Source of the DNA: Planctomycetaceae bacterium
Lineage (GTDB): Bacteria > Planctomycetota > Planctomycetia > Pirellulales > Thermoguttaceae
Direction: 5' to 3'
DNA length: 64,000 nucleotides
NCBI GenBank assembly: GCA_012719125.1
Contig: JAAYAY010000368.1
Location: forward strand, 1-64,000
Made by a program: the position numbers and the translations under genes. The notes under the pieces were generated by a model. That model was not told the origin of the DNA and searched no databases. It saw nothing but the letters and a program-made list of their open reading frames with translations. Positions 18,180 to 26,611 of this stretch are shown piece after piece. The stretch's first letter is position 1. The number at the start of each line of letters is the position of its first letter.

Positions 18180-18608
18180 ATGGCGAAGAAGAAGGTAGCC
18201 CAGAGCGACGAAGCGGCGAAAGAGCGCCGGAAGAGAATCCTGATCGTGGATGACGACGTGGAGATCGTCGACACCTTGCAGGCGGCCTTGGAGGCAAACG
18301 GTTACGACGTGGTGTTCGCTCGCGATGGCACTCAGGGCCTGGCCATGTCGATTCGCGAAGAGCCCGATCTGATGATTCTCGACATGATGATGCCGAAGCG
18401 AAGCGGCTTTCTGGTGCTCGAGAAGCTTCAGCGGATTCGGGACGAGATGCTGCCGATCATCATGATTACCGCCAATGAGGGGAATCGGCACCGGGCACTG
18501 GCAGAGATGCTTGGCGTCTCCGAATACCTCCACAAGCCGTTCCCCATGGATCAACTCCTTCGAGCCGTGAAGAGACTTCTGGGCGAGTCGGAGGAATCGA
18601 AGGTTTAG
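18180..18608 (+). CDS. Single-domain response regulator
   Basis: A 142-residue protein that is a receiver domain only. The acidic pocket is IVDDD near residue 22-24, the phospho-acceptor Asp is in PDLMILDMMMP, the Thr is in IIMITANEG and the Lys in YLHKPFP. A basic tail of 18 residues (MAKKKVAQSDEAAKERRK) precedes the domain. There is no output domain, so it would act by protein contact as in CheY/Spo0F-like relays. No kinase gene is nearby. Confidence 0.9.
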   Translation: MAKKKVAQSDEAAKERRKRILIVDDDVEIVDTLQAALEANGYDVVFARDGTQGLAMSIREEPDLMILDMMMPKRSGFLVLEKLQRIRDEMLPIIMITANEGNRHRALAEMLGVSEYLHKPFPMDQLLRAVKRLLGESEESKV

Positions 18609-18609
18609 T

Positions 18610-18680
18610 GTCTTTGTGCCGGACTTGTGCGGATGGGGCGCGCATGTTTGTGAAGGTTGGGTTGCGGGCTTGTTCCGTTT
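18610..18680 (+). repeat. Dispersed 3'-flanking repeat, copy 2
   Basis: Begins one to two bases after the response regulator stop codon and matches bases 1513-1450 read on the minus strand. It holds the same GAAGGTTGGGTTGCGGGCTT core. The relation to the upstream gene (same orientation, immediately 3') is the same as for copy 1. Confidence 0.7.
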
Positions 18681-18860
18681 TGAGGCAGGCGGACGAAGAA
18701 AATCTACCAGTTAGACGCACAAATGGGGCTGGACGTCCGCCTGCATAGGAAGATTGTATCGATTCGGCAGACTCTCCAGGCTTGGTTTGAAGCCCGGCTT
18801 CGTCAGCGTCCGATGAATTGAGTGAACGAGCCGACTCAATTCGACGGAGGTTGAGGACTC

Positions 18861-19058
18861 ATGAGCCAGGTAAGTGAAAATGCCCAGCCCGTAAGGTTCC
18901 ACGTCCAGGTCGGTCTGGCCGAGTGCCTGGTACGTTCTCGTGACGAAGTGGGAGCGGTAGAGGCCGCCAGAAACCACTTCGTCGAGCGGATGCCCGAGTT
19001 GAGCGAGATCATCCGGGGAATTGCCGACAAGGAATTTCGCGTCGACCGGCTGGGGTAG
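18861..19058 (+). CDS. Small conserved-looking protein
   Basis: A 65-residue protein starting at ATG 18861, with GGAGG at 18845-18849. The sequence is charged and balanced (NAQPVRFHVQVGLAECLVRS, ending IIRGIADKEFRVDRLG) with an acidic, Arg-rich centre. It reads as a genuine small cytoplasmic protein. A longer open frame on the opposite strand has no credible start and is rejected. No family recognised. Confidence 0.55.
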   Translation: MSQVSENAQPVRFHVQVGLAECLVRSRDEVGAVEAARNHFVERMPELSEIIRGIADKEFRVDRLG

Positions 19059-19222
19059 CATCCGTCCACCGTCGGGGGGGCGCGTTGTCGATCTTCGGCA
19101 AGGTGCCTATCATTCAGTCTTTGATTGCGCCAAGGCAGGCGGCGCATTGCGGCAGTATGGCCGTACTGCGAGTTGCCCAGCGGCGTGATCCTATCTGACA
19201 TACCCCTGCAGAAAGACTGTCG

Positions 19223-20056
19223 ATGCAATCAGACCCCCGGCCGGAGATTTCCCTGACGCCCACCGAAGGTTGGCATTGTTCCCACTTGTTCTACCGTTTC
19301 GACCACTCGCGTTTGAGGGCCCTGGGACCCAACGAGATCGCCGACGGACGCCACAGCCTGGTGGAGTCTCTGCAGGCCGAGATCGTGGGCGTCGAGGCGA
19401 TCCAGACCTTTCTCATTAGCGGCCATAAGGCCGATTTCGGCGTGCTGGCCCTGGGGCCGGACCCCTTGGCGATCGACTCCGTTCACCAGCGGATCGTCTC
19501 GGGATGGCTGGGGTCGGCCATCGTGCCATGCTGGTCTTTCGTCTCCGTCACCGAGATGTCCGAGTACGTGCCCACCCTCGAAGGCTACGGGCGCGAACTG
19601 GCCGAACAGGGCCTGCCGCCCGAGAGCGACGAGCACCAGGCGAAGCTGAAGCAGTATGAGAAGCGGCTGGAAATCATGCGGCACCAGCGTCTCTACCCCG
19701 ATCTGCCCGCCTGGCCCGCCATGTGTTTCTATCCGATGAACAAGAAACGGGAAGGCGATCAGAACTGGTATCTGCGCGGCTTCCCGGAGCGGGAGCGGAT
19801 GATGCGCGAGCACGGCGCTTCCGGCATGAAGTACGCCGGCAAGGTGACCCAGTTGGTCACGGTCGGCGTCGGGTTGGACGATTGGGAATGGGGCGTGACC
19901 CTCTGGGCCCGCAATCCGGAGTTGCTCAGCAAGATCGTCTACGACATGCGTTTCGACGAAGCCAGCGCCAAGTACGCCCAGTTCGGCCCGTTCTACACGG
20001 GCTACCAGGCGTCGGCCGAGCAGATCCTCGATCACTGCCGAATCGGCGTGCACTAG
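19223..20056 (+). CDS. hemQ: Coproheme decarboxylase / chlorite dismutase family protein (HemQ-like)
   Basis: A 277-residue protein of the chlorite dismutase-like fold. The motif FYPMNKKREGDQNWY (about residues 170-184) carries the Tyr and Lys typical of coproheme decarboxylase, and MMREHGASGMKYAGKVTQLV holds the proximal His. Absence of a signal peptide and the YPMNKKR motif favour HemQ, the last step of the coproporphyrin-dependent haem pathway, over true chlorite dismutase. It converges with the flagellin gene, six bases apart. No other haem gene is adjacent. Confidence 0.85.
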   Translation: MQSDPRPEISLTPTEGWHCSHLFYRFDHSRLRALGPNEIADGRHSLVESLQAEIVGVEAIQTFLISGHKADFGVLALGPDPLAIDSVHQRIVSGWLGSAIVPCWSFVSVTEMSEYVPTLEGYGRELAEQGLPPESDEHQAKLKQYEKRLEIMRHQRLYPDLPAWPAMCFYPMNKKREGDQNWYLRGFPERERMMREHGASGMKYAGKVTQLVTVGVGLDDWEWGVTLWARNPELLSKIVYDMRFDEASAKYAQFGPFYTGYQASAEQILDHCRIGVH

Positions 20057-20062
20057 CCCCGG

Positions 20063-20914
20063 CTACGCCAGCAACTGCCCGATCAGCCCGCGGGACTGCG
20101 TCGACGTGCCGACCATGGCAATGCCCGAAGCGACCAGGATCTGGGCGCGAAGCATGTTCGAGGCTTCCTGGGCCACGTCGGTATCCATCAGGCGGCTGAT
20201 CCCGGCGGTGAGGGTTTCCTCCATCTCGTCAAGAACCCTCATGCTCGACTCGATCGAGTACTTTTCGAACGCACCGGCCTCGGCCCGGGCGTACAAGACC
20301 TGATCGCGGGCCGCATCGAGCGTGTCGATCATCCCGCTGAAATTCCCGCTCGCCAGGCTCAGGCTGCCTCCGGTCGTCAACTCGCTCAGAGAGCCCGAGT
20401 CTCCACCCAGGCTGGTCGCATGGACGTTGGGCAGACTGAGGGTCGAGGTGTCGTCGGGCGAAGGCGAGAAGTTGAGCACGAGATTCTCGGCCGATCCGTC
20501 GAGCAGCTTGCGGCCGCCGTACGACGTGTAGCTGCTGATTCGGTTGACGGCCTCGACGGCCGCATTGATCTCGATCTGCTTGGCTTCCATCTCGGCATCG
20601 CTCAGGAACCCGCCGGCGGCCTCCATCACGTTCCCCCGAATCGAGTTGAGCAAGTTGCCCACCTCGGCCATGCCCGAATCGGCGACGTGAATCGTGCCCA
20701 CCGCACGTGCCGCGTTCGCATTGGCGGCCTGGACCGCCGTCAATTCCGAGTTGAGCGTCTCCGCCGCGATCAGGGCCGCCGGATCGTCGGCCGCCCGGTT
20801 GATCCGCTTGAGCGTGGAGAGCCGCAAGGCACTCATGTTCAACAACGAGTAGGAGCGGCTGAGCGAGTGGATCGAAGTGAGTTCATTGCCCGAGAGGAGA
20901 GAGCCGGTTCGCAT
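20063..20914 (-). CDS. Flagellin, minimal type
   Basis: A 283-residue flagellin. The N-terminal D0/D1 helices are seen (LSRSYSLLNMSALRLSTLKR, then INRAADDPAALIAAETLNSE) and the C-terminal D1/D0 is DVAQEASNMLRAQILVASGI up to the end. Only a short stretch (residues about 125-190, Ser/Thr/Gly-rich) separates them, so the surface-exposed D2/D3 domains are nearly absent. The start MRTGSLLSGNELTSIHSLSR lacks the usual MALRINTN opening, but the heptad pattern begins right after. No other flagellar genes are in the window. Confidence 0.88.
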   Translation of the reverse strand: MRTGSLLSGNELTSIHSLSRSYSLLNMSALRLSTLKRINRAADDPAALIAAETLNSELTAVQAANANAARAVGTIHVADSGMAEVGNLLNSIRGNVMEAAGGFLSDAEMEAKQIEINAAVEAVNRISSYTSYGGRKLLDGSAENLVLNFSPSPDDTSTLSLPNVHATSLGGDSGSLSELTTGGSLSLASGNFSGMIDTLDAARDQVLYARAEAGAFEKYSIESSMRVLDEMEETLTAGISRLMDTDVAQEASNMLRAQILVASGIAMVGTSTQSRGLIGQLLA

Positions 20915-21335
20915 GGGAGTGACCTTGTCCGCGCGATATCAAAGTTGCCGTCACAAGTGTGTGCGAGCGCAAAACGGGGCTCACCTAAAGCATAGCATTT
21001 TTTGCAAGTGCTTTCTGCACAACATCTTGTGACTCTGGCAATGCAGGCCGAGCCAGAGCGAACCACGGTCACCCATTCCCCACCACCAGGTATGTTCGCC
21101 TTGTCCGCGACGTGGCGAGCGAAGAGGAACCGAGGGACGGCCCATCGGATCACGGTCTCAACTTCAAGCCGTTTGCATTGCTGCGTCTGAGGTTGGGGGC
21201 GTTCGATGATGGGCCGACGTTCGGAGTGTGATCGTGCAAGCGATGTGTGCCGTTGGCAAACTGCCCGACCGCGAATGCGAGTGACGCTGGCCCACTCTGG
21301 CCCATCCTACGGTTCAGCGCGGTACCCGGCACCTA
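20915..21335. other. Intergenic region with a GTAGGATGGGCC repeat copy
   Basis: A 421-base gap between the flagellin start and the GH127 stop. Its right part (about 21135-21310, minus orientation) begins GTAGGATGGGCCAG, like the GTAGGGTGGGCC elements elsewhere in the window. The 100 bases upstream of flagellin contain an A-run (TTGCAAAAAATGC on the minus strand). I found no convincing sigma-28 or sigma-54 promoter. Confidence 0.5.
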
Positions 21336-23759
21336 CTACTTCACCCGCCACTCCAGAATCCCGCCCGAAAACTCGGGCTGCATTTGAGCCTCGATCCGCA
21401 GGGCGTCGGTCTCGACGGGGGTGAACTGGACCTCGACGAAGCGGTCTTTCGCCGTGCCGAACTCGACCGACGTTTCGACCGGCTTCCAGCTCTTGCCGTC
21501 GCGGTAGAGGAGCTTCCACGACTGGGGAACGCGGCAACGGCCCCGGCCCGTGTCGTCGAACCAGTAGACCTCGACCTTCGATACCTTTGCCGGCTTGGCA
21601 AAGTCGTACTGCACCCACTCGGCCGTGCCGCGATGGTCCCACCAGGTGAACCGGGGAATGCTGTGATCGATCGAGTTAGCGGGCTCGATCTGGTCGTTCA
21701 TGGCGCCGACCGCATCGCTCTGCCAGTTGTGCGAGGCCGTCACTTTGCTCGTCCCTGCGATCGTGGGAAGCGGAGGCACGACCGCCAGGTTGGCCGATCG
21801 CGGGAGCCAGACCTGCATTTCGTTGGCTCCGCGGTGGCACCAGGCATAGTAGGGGATCATGGTGATCGCTTTGGGACGACTGCGAATCGTGCCGTCATCG
21901 CTGCGATAAACGCCCGCCGCCTTGCCCTTGAGCACGGTGATGCCGCCGAGCAGGTCGGGCTTGTGTTCCGGCGTCAGCGCCACGTCGTCGGCCAGCCACA
22001 CGTCGAGCACGGTGCCGTCGTGATCGGCCCCTTCGATGCAGTAGACGAGCGGCCCCCGCTGGATCGCCACCCGGCCTCGATCGAACTCGATCTGCTCGTT
22101 GGCCAGCACGCGGCGGACCGGCATGGGCAGATCCAACTCAACCACGTCGCCCGGCTTCCACTGGCGATCGAGGACGGCATAGCCCGCGTCGAGTTTGGCC
22201 TGAACCGCCTGGCCGTTGACTTGCAGCGACCATTCTGCCGGAAAGGCGTCCATGTATCGGTACAGATCGCTGGGCAGCACCCGGCCGCGGACCCAGGCGG
22301 GAATCCGTACCCGCAAGGCAAATTGCCGAGCTGCCTTGGGCGAGACCGTCAGGCGGATCTTGCCGCTCCAGGGATAGTCGGTCTCCTGGACCACTTGGAC
22401 CACCTCGCCGTCCACATCGATCGTACCCTTGCTGGCCAGGAACAGATTCACGTAGAGATCGCGATCGCGGACGGCGTAGACATAGCCGGGGATCGAGGGG
22501 AGGAACCGCACGACGTTGCTCGGGCAGCACGAGCAGTTGAACCAGGGGCTCCGCTCCAAACTGCCGTGGTTGAACTTGAACTTCATGTCGCATTCCAGCG
22601 GGTTCGGGTAGAAGAACTGATCCCCGCTCAGCGACACGCCCGACAGGAAACCATTGTACAGAATCCGTTCCAGTACGTCGGCGTACTTCCCGTCGCCGTG
22701 CAGCAGGAACATGCGGTGGTTCCACAAGGCCAGAGCGATGGCCGCACAGGTCTCGTTGTAGGCCTTCAGGTTGGTGAGTTGGTAGGCTCCGGCATAGCCC
22801 TCCCCGGCGCCGTGCTGGCCCACGCTGCCGATCAGGTAGAGCTTGCGATCGACCACGTCCTGCCAGATGCGATCGATGGCGTCGATGTAGGCTTTCTCGC
22901 CGGTCAGGGCGGCCACGTCGGCCACGCCCGCGTAGAAGTATCCGCCGCGCACGGCGTGCCCCACGGCCTCGGATTGGCTCACGACCGGGGCATGGTCCTG
23001 GGCGTACTCGCCGTAGAGGCTTTCCCGTTTCTCCTGGTTGCCTCTCATGTCGACGAAGAACTTCGCCAGGTCGAGATACTTCTTGTCGCCCGTCGCCCGA
23101 CAAAGCCGCACCAGACCGATCTCGATTTCTTCATGACCCGGCACGTGGGTCAGTTGACCCGGGTTCGGGCCGAACACCTTGGCGATCAGATCGGCGTTCT
23201 TGACGGCGATGTCGAGTAAGTTCCGCTTGCCGGTCGCCTGGTAGTGGGCGACGGCCGCTTCGTACATGTGGCCCACGTTGTAGAGCTCATGGCTGTGGTT
23301 CAGCCCGGTCCAGCGGGGATCGCGCCCATGAGGGCCTTTCGATTGGGAGGTCTTGGCCGTGTAGAGGTAGCCGTCCGGTTCCTGGGCGGCTGCGAACTTG
23401 GCAATCAGCTCGTCGAGGTACTTGTCCAACTCAGGATCGGGCTTGAGAGCCAGGGCGTAGGAAGCCCCTTCGACGATCTTGAACACGTCGGAGTCGTTGA
23501 AGAAGATCCCTTGGAATCCGTCCGGATTCTTTTCGGCCGCCGCCACGAAGTTGCTGATTCGCCCGGTCTCCTCACAGCGATCGAAACAATACGGCACGGT
23601 CGTTTGCCGATTTGTCTCCATTCGCGGCATCCAGAATCCCCGGCCAACCTCCACCGCCGTGAACGGTACAGGCCGGATCGGGTAATCCGAAACGTCGGCA
23701 GCCCAAGTGTGGGTACTGATGAGACCGAGCAGAACAACCACTGGTAATGCAGACTTCAT
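21336..23759 (-). CDS. Glycoside hydrolase family 127-type beta-L-arabinofuranosidase
   Basis: An 807-residue exported enzyme with a signal peptide (MKSALPVVVLLGLISTHTWA). The GH127 (alpha/alpha)6 barrel starts with PIRPVPFTAVEVGRGFWMPR. It carries the zinc and nucleophile residues of the family: ETC in NLKAYNETCAAIAL and the Cys-Cys pair in FNCSCCPSNVVRFL. The end is a beta domain (VEVYWFDDTGRGRCRVPQSW) that looks like an F5/8-type carbohydrate-binding module. It would release L-arabinofuranose or related sugars from glycans. The DUF6807 gene lies just upstream on the same strand. Confidence 0.88.
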   Translation of the reverse strand: MKSALPVVVLLGLISTHTWAADVSDYPIRPVPFTAVEVGRGFWMPRMETNRQTTVPYCFDRCEETGRISNFVAAAEKNPDGFQGIFFNDSDVFKIVEGASYALALKPDPELDKYLDELIAKFAAAQEPDGYLYTAKTSQSKGPHGRDPRWTGLNHSHELYNVGHMYEAAVAHYQATGKRNLLDIAVKNADLIAKVFGPNPGQLTHVPGHEEIEIGLVRLCRATGDKKYLDLAKFFVDMRGNQEKRESLYGEYAQDHAPVVSQSEAVGHAVRGGYFYAGVADVAALTGEKAYIDAIDRIWQDVVDRKLYLIGSVGQHGAGEGYAGAYQLTNLKAYNETCAAIALALWNHRMFLLHGDGKYADVLERILYNGFLSGVSLSGDQFFYPNPLECDMKFKFNHGSLERSPWFNCSCCPSNVVRFLPSIPGYVYAVRDRDLYVNLFLASKGTIDVDGEVVQVVQETDYPWSGKIRLTVSPKAARQFALRVRIPAWVRGRVLPSDLYRYMDAFPAEWSLQVNGQAVQAKLDAGYAVLDRQWKPGDVVELDLPMPVRRVLANEQIEFDRGRVAIQRGPLVYCIEGADHDGTVLDVWLADDVALTPEHKPDLLGGITVLKGKAAGVYRSDDGTIRSRPKAITMIPYYAWCHRGANEMQVWLPRSANLAVVPPLPTIAGTSKVTASHNWQSDAVGAMNDQIEPANSIDHSIPRFTWWDHRGTAEWVQYDFAKPAKVSKVEVYWFDDTGRGRCRVPQSWKLLYRDGKSWKPVETSVEFGTAKDRFVEVQFTPVETDALRIEAQMQPEFSGGILEWRVK

Positions 23760-23922
23760 GGCGTAGGAATCTCCTCAAACCGCGGTTGCGTCAGAAACGA
23801 TCAAGAAGACATGAGAAAAGAAAATGGGGGAAAGGAAGATGAAGGTACGGAAGAGAACACGGCTTGCCATTTTCGTTTCCTACTATCTTTCTCTTGAGTC
23901 CAAGGCGGGAATGAAGGCGTCA

Positions 23923-24885
23923 TTATAGATTGCCGGCGAGGTAGTCTGCAAACCGCTCGGCCACCTGCCCGGTCTTCACATCGCCTCGGTGTACGAGGAT
24001 GCCCACGCGCTGCGAAATCGACTGGCCCTTGGCCACCGTGAACGGTTTGCCGCTCTTCTCGTCCGTTCGGCGCGGGCCGAAGCAGCCGTAGTCGCGGGTG
24101 AGCCACTGGGGCGATTCGGGCCCCTCGCTCGGATGCGCAAGAATCGCCAGTCCGGACGGCTTGCCGCCGACCGTGTTCGAGTAGTCCACCCAGCGGGCGG
24201 TTTTGCCGTTGGTACCGGCCTGGTTCACACCGCCTTCCGAATTCGTGATCGTGCCGCCCCCCTCCACCGAGAAGGTCGTGTTCATACGGACGTACGGCCA
24301 AGCATAATGCACGGCGTCGCTGACGAACTCGACGTCGCCATAGGCGGCCGTCAGCGTGTAGGTGACGTCGAGAAACCACTCGCCGTCGCCGAGGGCAATC
24401 ACACGCATCGTTCGTTCTTCATCGAAAACCGGCTTGTCGCCGTCCATCTCCCAGATCAACCGTGCCTTGAGCACGCCCCGATCCCTTTCGACGGACTTTT
24501 CTCCAAATGCAAGGTGGCGCACATGGTTCTCGTAGGGCGGCTTCGCGTCTATCGCGCGTCCGTTTCCCGAATACAGGGCGTCGTAGAATCCCACGGCCCG
24601 GCCGCCGTTGAGTTTGACCTTATCGCCGAACCAGAAGGAGCGATGGTGCGGATAGGGCTCGGTCTTCTGGACCGTCATCGATTGCCCATGAGGCGATCGA
24701 ACGGGGTAGAAGTGAACGAGATCCTGATCGTCGCCGTACTGGTAGACGAGCGCATCCTGCCCATCGACAATCATCCGCATTTCACCTTCAGTTGGGTTGT
24801 CTTGGAAGGAGACTCGCAGGTCAGCGCCCGGCAGCGCGGAACTCATCACCAGGCAGATGGCAAGAACGAGAGAAATGCGTCTCAT
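23923..24885 (-). CDS. Secreted DUF6807 (PmoA-family) protein
   Basis: A 320-residue protein from Met at 24885 with a signal peptide (MRRISLVLAICLVMSSALPG). It is beta-rich, with YPHHRSFWFGDKVKLNGG and SQRVGILVHRGDVKTGQVAE motifs that fit DUF6807, a family misnamed 'methane oxygenase PmoA' and common beside glycan enzymes in planctomycetes. The function is unknown; a role in carbohydrate processing is inferred from the GH127 gene downstream on the same strand. The 163-base gap between them is purine-rich on the plus strand. Confidence 0.72.
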   Translation of the reverse strand: MRRISLVLAICLVMSSALPGADLRVSFQDNPTEGEMRMIVDGQDALVYQYGDDQDLVHFYPVRSPHGQSMTVQKTEPYPHHRSFWFGDKVKLNGGRAVGFYDALYSGNGRAIDAKPPYENHVRHLAFGEKSVERDRGVLKARLIWEMDGDKPVFDEERTMRVIALGDGEWFLDVTYTLTAAYGDVEFVSDAVHYAWPYVRMNTTFSVEGGGTITNSEGGVNQAGTNGKTARWVDYSNTVGGKPSGLAILAHPSEGPESPQWLTRDYGCFGPRRTDEKSGKPFTVAKGQSISQRVGILVHRGDVKTGQVAERFADYLAGNL

Positions 24886-25034
24886 GGAGATGTTCCTTGT
24901 GCGCACGGTGAATCGTGGGATGGATGTCTCAACGGCCAATTTAGCGTTGCGGTGTGTTGTTCGCAACATTTTCAGGGAAGGCGGCGCTTTCGCAGGACCT
25001 ATGGTTGAAGGCCTGCAGCCGCCGTGGATTGCCG

Positions 25035-25424
25035 TCAGACAAGATCGTCAGGGGCGCTTTCTGGGTGGACCCTTGATCGCCCCGACGAGCGGTAGGCTCG
25101 ATACCTCCAGACGAAAACCACAATATCACAAATTGCGCCCGTCAGGGCACCGGTCACGGCAAGGACCACTCCGCCTACGAGAGGTCCGACAACCATCAAG
25201 AACATGCTGGCCAATATGGGCATGCCACAGGCTACTTCCCCCGGCTGGAGCGGTTGCGACCGCACGCTGTAAATGGTCCACTCGCCGTAGCCGATGGGCA
25301 GCAAGACACCAACGACACCTCCCACGAGCGTGAACCACTTCAGATTCGTCCCGGTGAAATGCGGACCTGACGGAGCCTCGTGGTCGGCCGGTGAACGATA
25401 GGGATTGGTCGGGTCGTCTGCCAT
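25035..25424 (-). CDS. Small membrane protein with NPYRSP N-terminus
   Basis: A 129-residue protein. I start it at Met 25424 (MADDPTNPYRSPADHEAPSG) because this 'NPYxSP' opening is typical of small planctomycete membrane proteins. The longer open frame upstream looks non-coding. Three hydrophobic helices follow (LKWFTLVGGVVGVLLPIGYG and others), with a basic tail (VWRYRAYRSSGRSRVHPES). Function unknown. Confidence 0.68.
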   Translation of the reverse strand: MADDPTNPYRSPADHEAPSGPHFTGTNLKWFTLVGGVVGVLLPIGYGEWTIYSVRSQPLQPGEVACGMPILASMFLMVVGPLVGGVVLAVTGALTGAICDIVVFVWRYRAYRSSGRSRVHPESAPDDLV

Positions 25425-25585
25425 TCTGATGCCGTATCCATCGCTGACAGAGAACGGATCTACCGACAGTTGCCAAGCCTCAGTGTATCTGCTCAGTATC
25501 TCACCGACTACTCTTCGCGGTCCCCAAGGCAACGGAGAGGGATCATTTCCGGACGGCGAGGGCCATTTTGCGACGGGCTCACGCC

Positions 25586-26593
25586 CTACACCGCTCGGGC
25601 CGCGACGGTCAATCGACCGCTCTGTCGCATCCAGGCGAGGACTTTGGCGATCGGGGCCAGGGCCAACTGGCCTCGAACACTCGGGTTCGGGGCGAAATCC
25701 AACAACCGTTGGGCCAATTGGGCTTGAGGACACTTCTCCCGCAACCAGAGACCAGCACTCCACACGAGGTTGAACGCATTCCGCTGATGAATCACGCGGA
25801 TTTGCCCGAAGCCGGCCTCGGTCAGGATTCGCCGCAATATCCGCGGAGTGAACTGGTGCAGATGGAGAGGCGGATCCAGCAGACACCAGTATCGGCCCAG
25901 CGCTCGCGGCTCCCAACAGCCCCAGTTCGGCACGCTGAAAACAATCCAGCCCCGTGGCTTGAGGATCCGGTGGACTTCCCGCAGCGCCCCGCAAGGATCG
26001 TGCAGGTGCTCCAGGACCATCCAGGCGAACACCGCATCAAACGATCCGGGCTCGTAGATTCCCGGTACAAATGGGCTGTGATGCACGCGGAATCCCCGAC
26101 CGCGTGCAGCAGCGACCGGTCGTTCCGCCGGTTCGAGCCCTTCGGCCTGCCAACCCCGGTCTCGCAGGGTCTCCAAAAAGCGGCCGCCGGCGCAGCCCAG
26201 TTCCAAGGCCCGCGGTGTCGCCCCATCCACTTTCGGCACAACTTCCGCACAGGTTTCTTTCAGCCAGTAATACAAACCGCGCAATCCAGGAATCGCACGC
26301 ACGGGCCGGGAGAGGTACCAGGGCACCCCTTCTTGCTTCTGCTCCAAGTGATTGTCGGCCTCCGGCTCGGCGTGCGGAGAGTAGTCGTCCGGATAGAAGC
26401 GGCCGATGCAGTCAAGCGTCGGCCGCGGATTCACGTACACGTGGCGGCAGTCAGAACAACGCACCAACTGAAACTCGTTCGACGTCCGGTACTGCAGATT
26501 CGTCATGGTGCGCACCCGACGCCAATCCGGGCATCCGCAGACCGGACACGCGATCTGTTCCCATTCGATATCTGCAAGGTCGTTTAGCGACAT
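25586..26593 (-). CDS. SAM-dependent methyltransferase with N-terminal zinc ribbon
   Basis: A 335-residue protein. Residues 15-50 form a four-Cys ribbon (ACPVCGCPDW ... VRCSDCRHVY), followed by YVNPRPTLDCIGRFYPDDY. The SAM-binding fold is RALELGCAGGRFLETLRDRG, with FDAVFAWMVLEHLHDPCGAL further on. This layout is common for methyltransferases in O-antigen and exopolysaccharide clusters. It sits at the start of the polysaccharide locus, 18 bases downstream of the MurJ-like flippase gene on the same strand, so it is probably co-transcribed with it. Confidence 0.85.
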   Translation of the reverse strand: MSLNDLADIEWEQIACPVCGCPDWRRVRTMTNLQYRTSNEFQLVRCSDCRHVYVNPRPTLDCIGRFYPDDYSPHAEPEADNHLEQKQEGVPWYLSRPVRAIPGLRGLYYWLKETCAEVVPKVDGATPRALELGCAGGRFLETLRDRGWQAEGLEPAERPVAAARGRGFRVHHSPFVPGIYEPGSFDAVFAWMVLEHLHDPCGALREVHRILKPRGWIVFSVPNWGCWEPRALGRYWCLLDPPLHLHQFTPRILRRILTEAGFGQIRVIHQRNAFNLVWSAGLWLREKCPQAQLAQRLLDFAPNPSVRGQLALAPIAKVLAWMRQSGRLTVAARAV

Positions 26594-26611
26594 CTTCCGG
26601 CCGACTCCATT

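Noticed and set aside
18711-19061. 116-residue minus-strand ORF
   Set aside because: Overlaps the plus-strand 65-residue gene, which has a good ribosome site and more protein-like composition.
20915-21010. Possible sigma-54 or sigma-28 promoter upstream of flagellin
   Set aside because: A TTGCA near an A-run was seen, but neither the GG/GC spacing nor the TAAA...GCCGATAA pattern fits.
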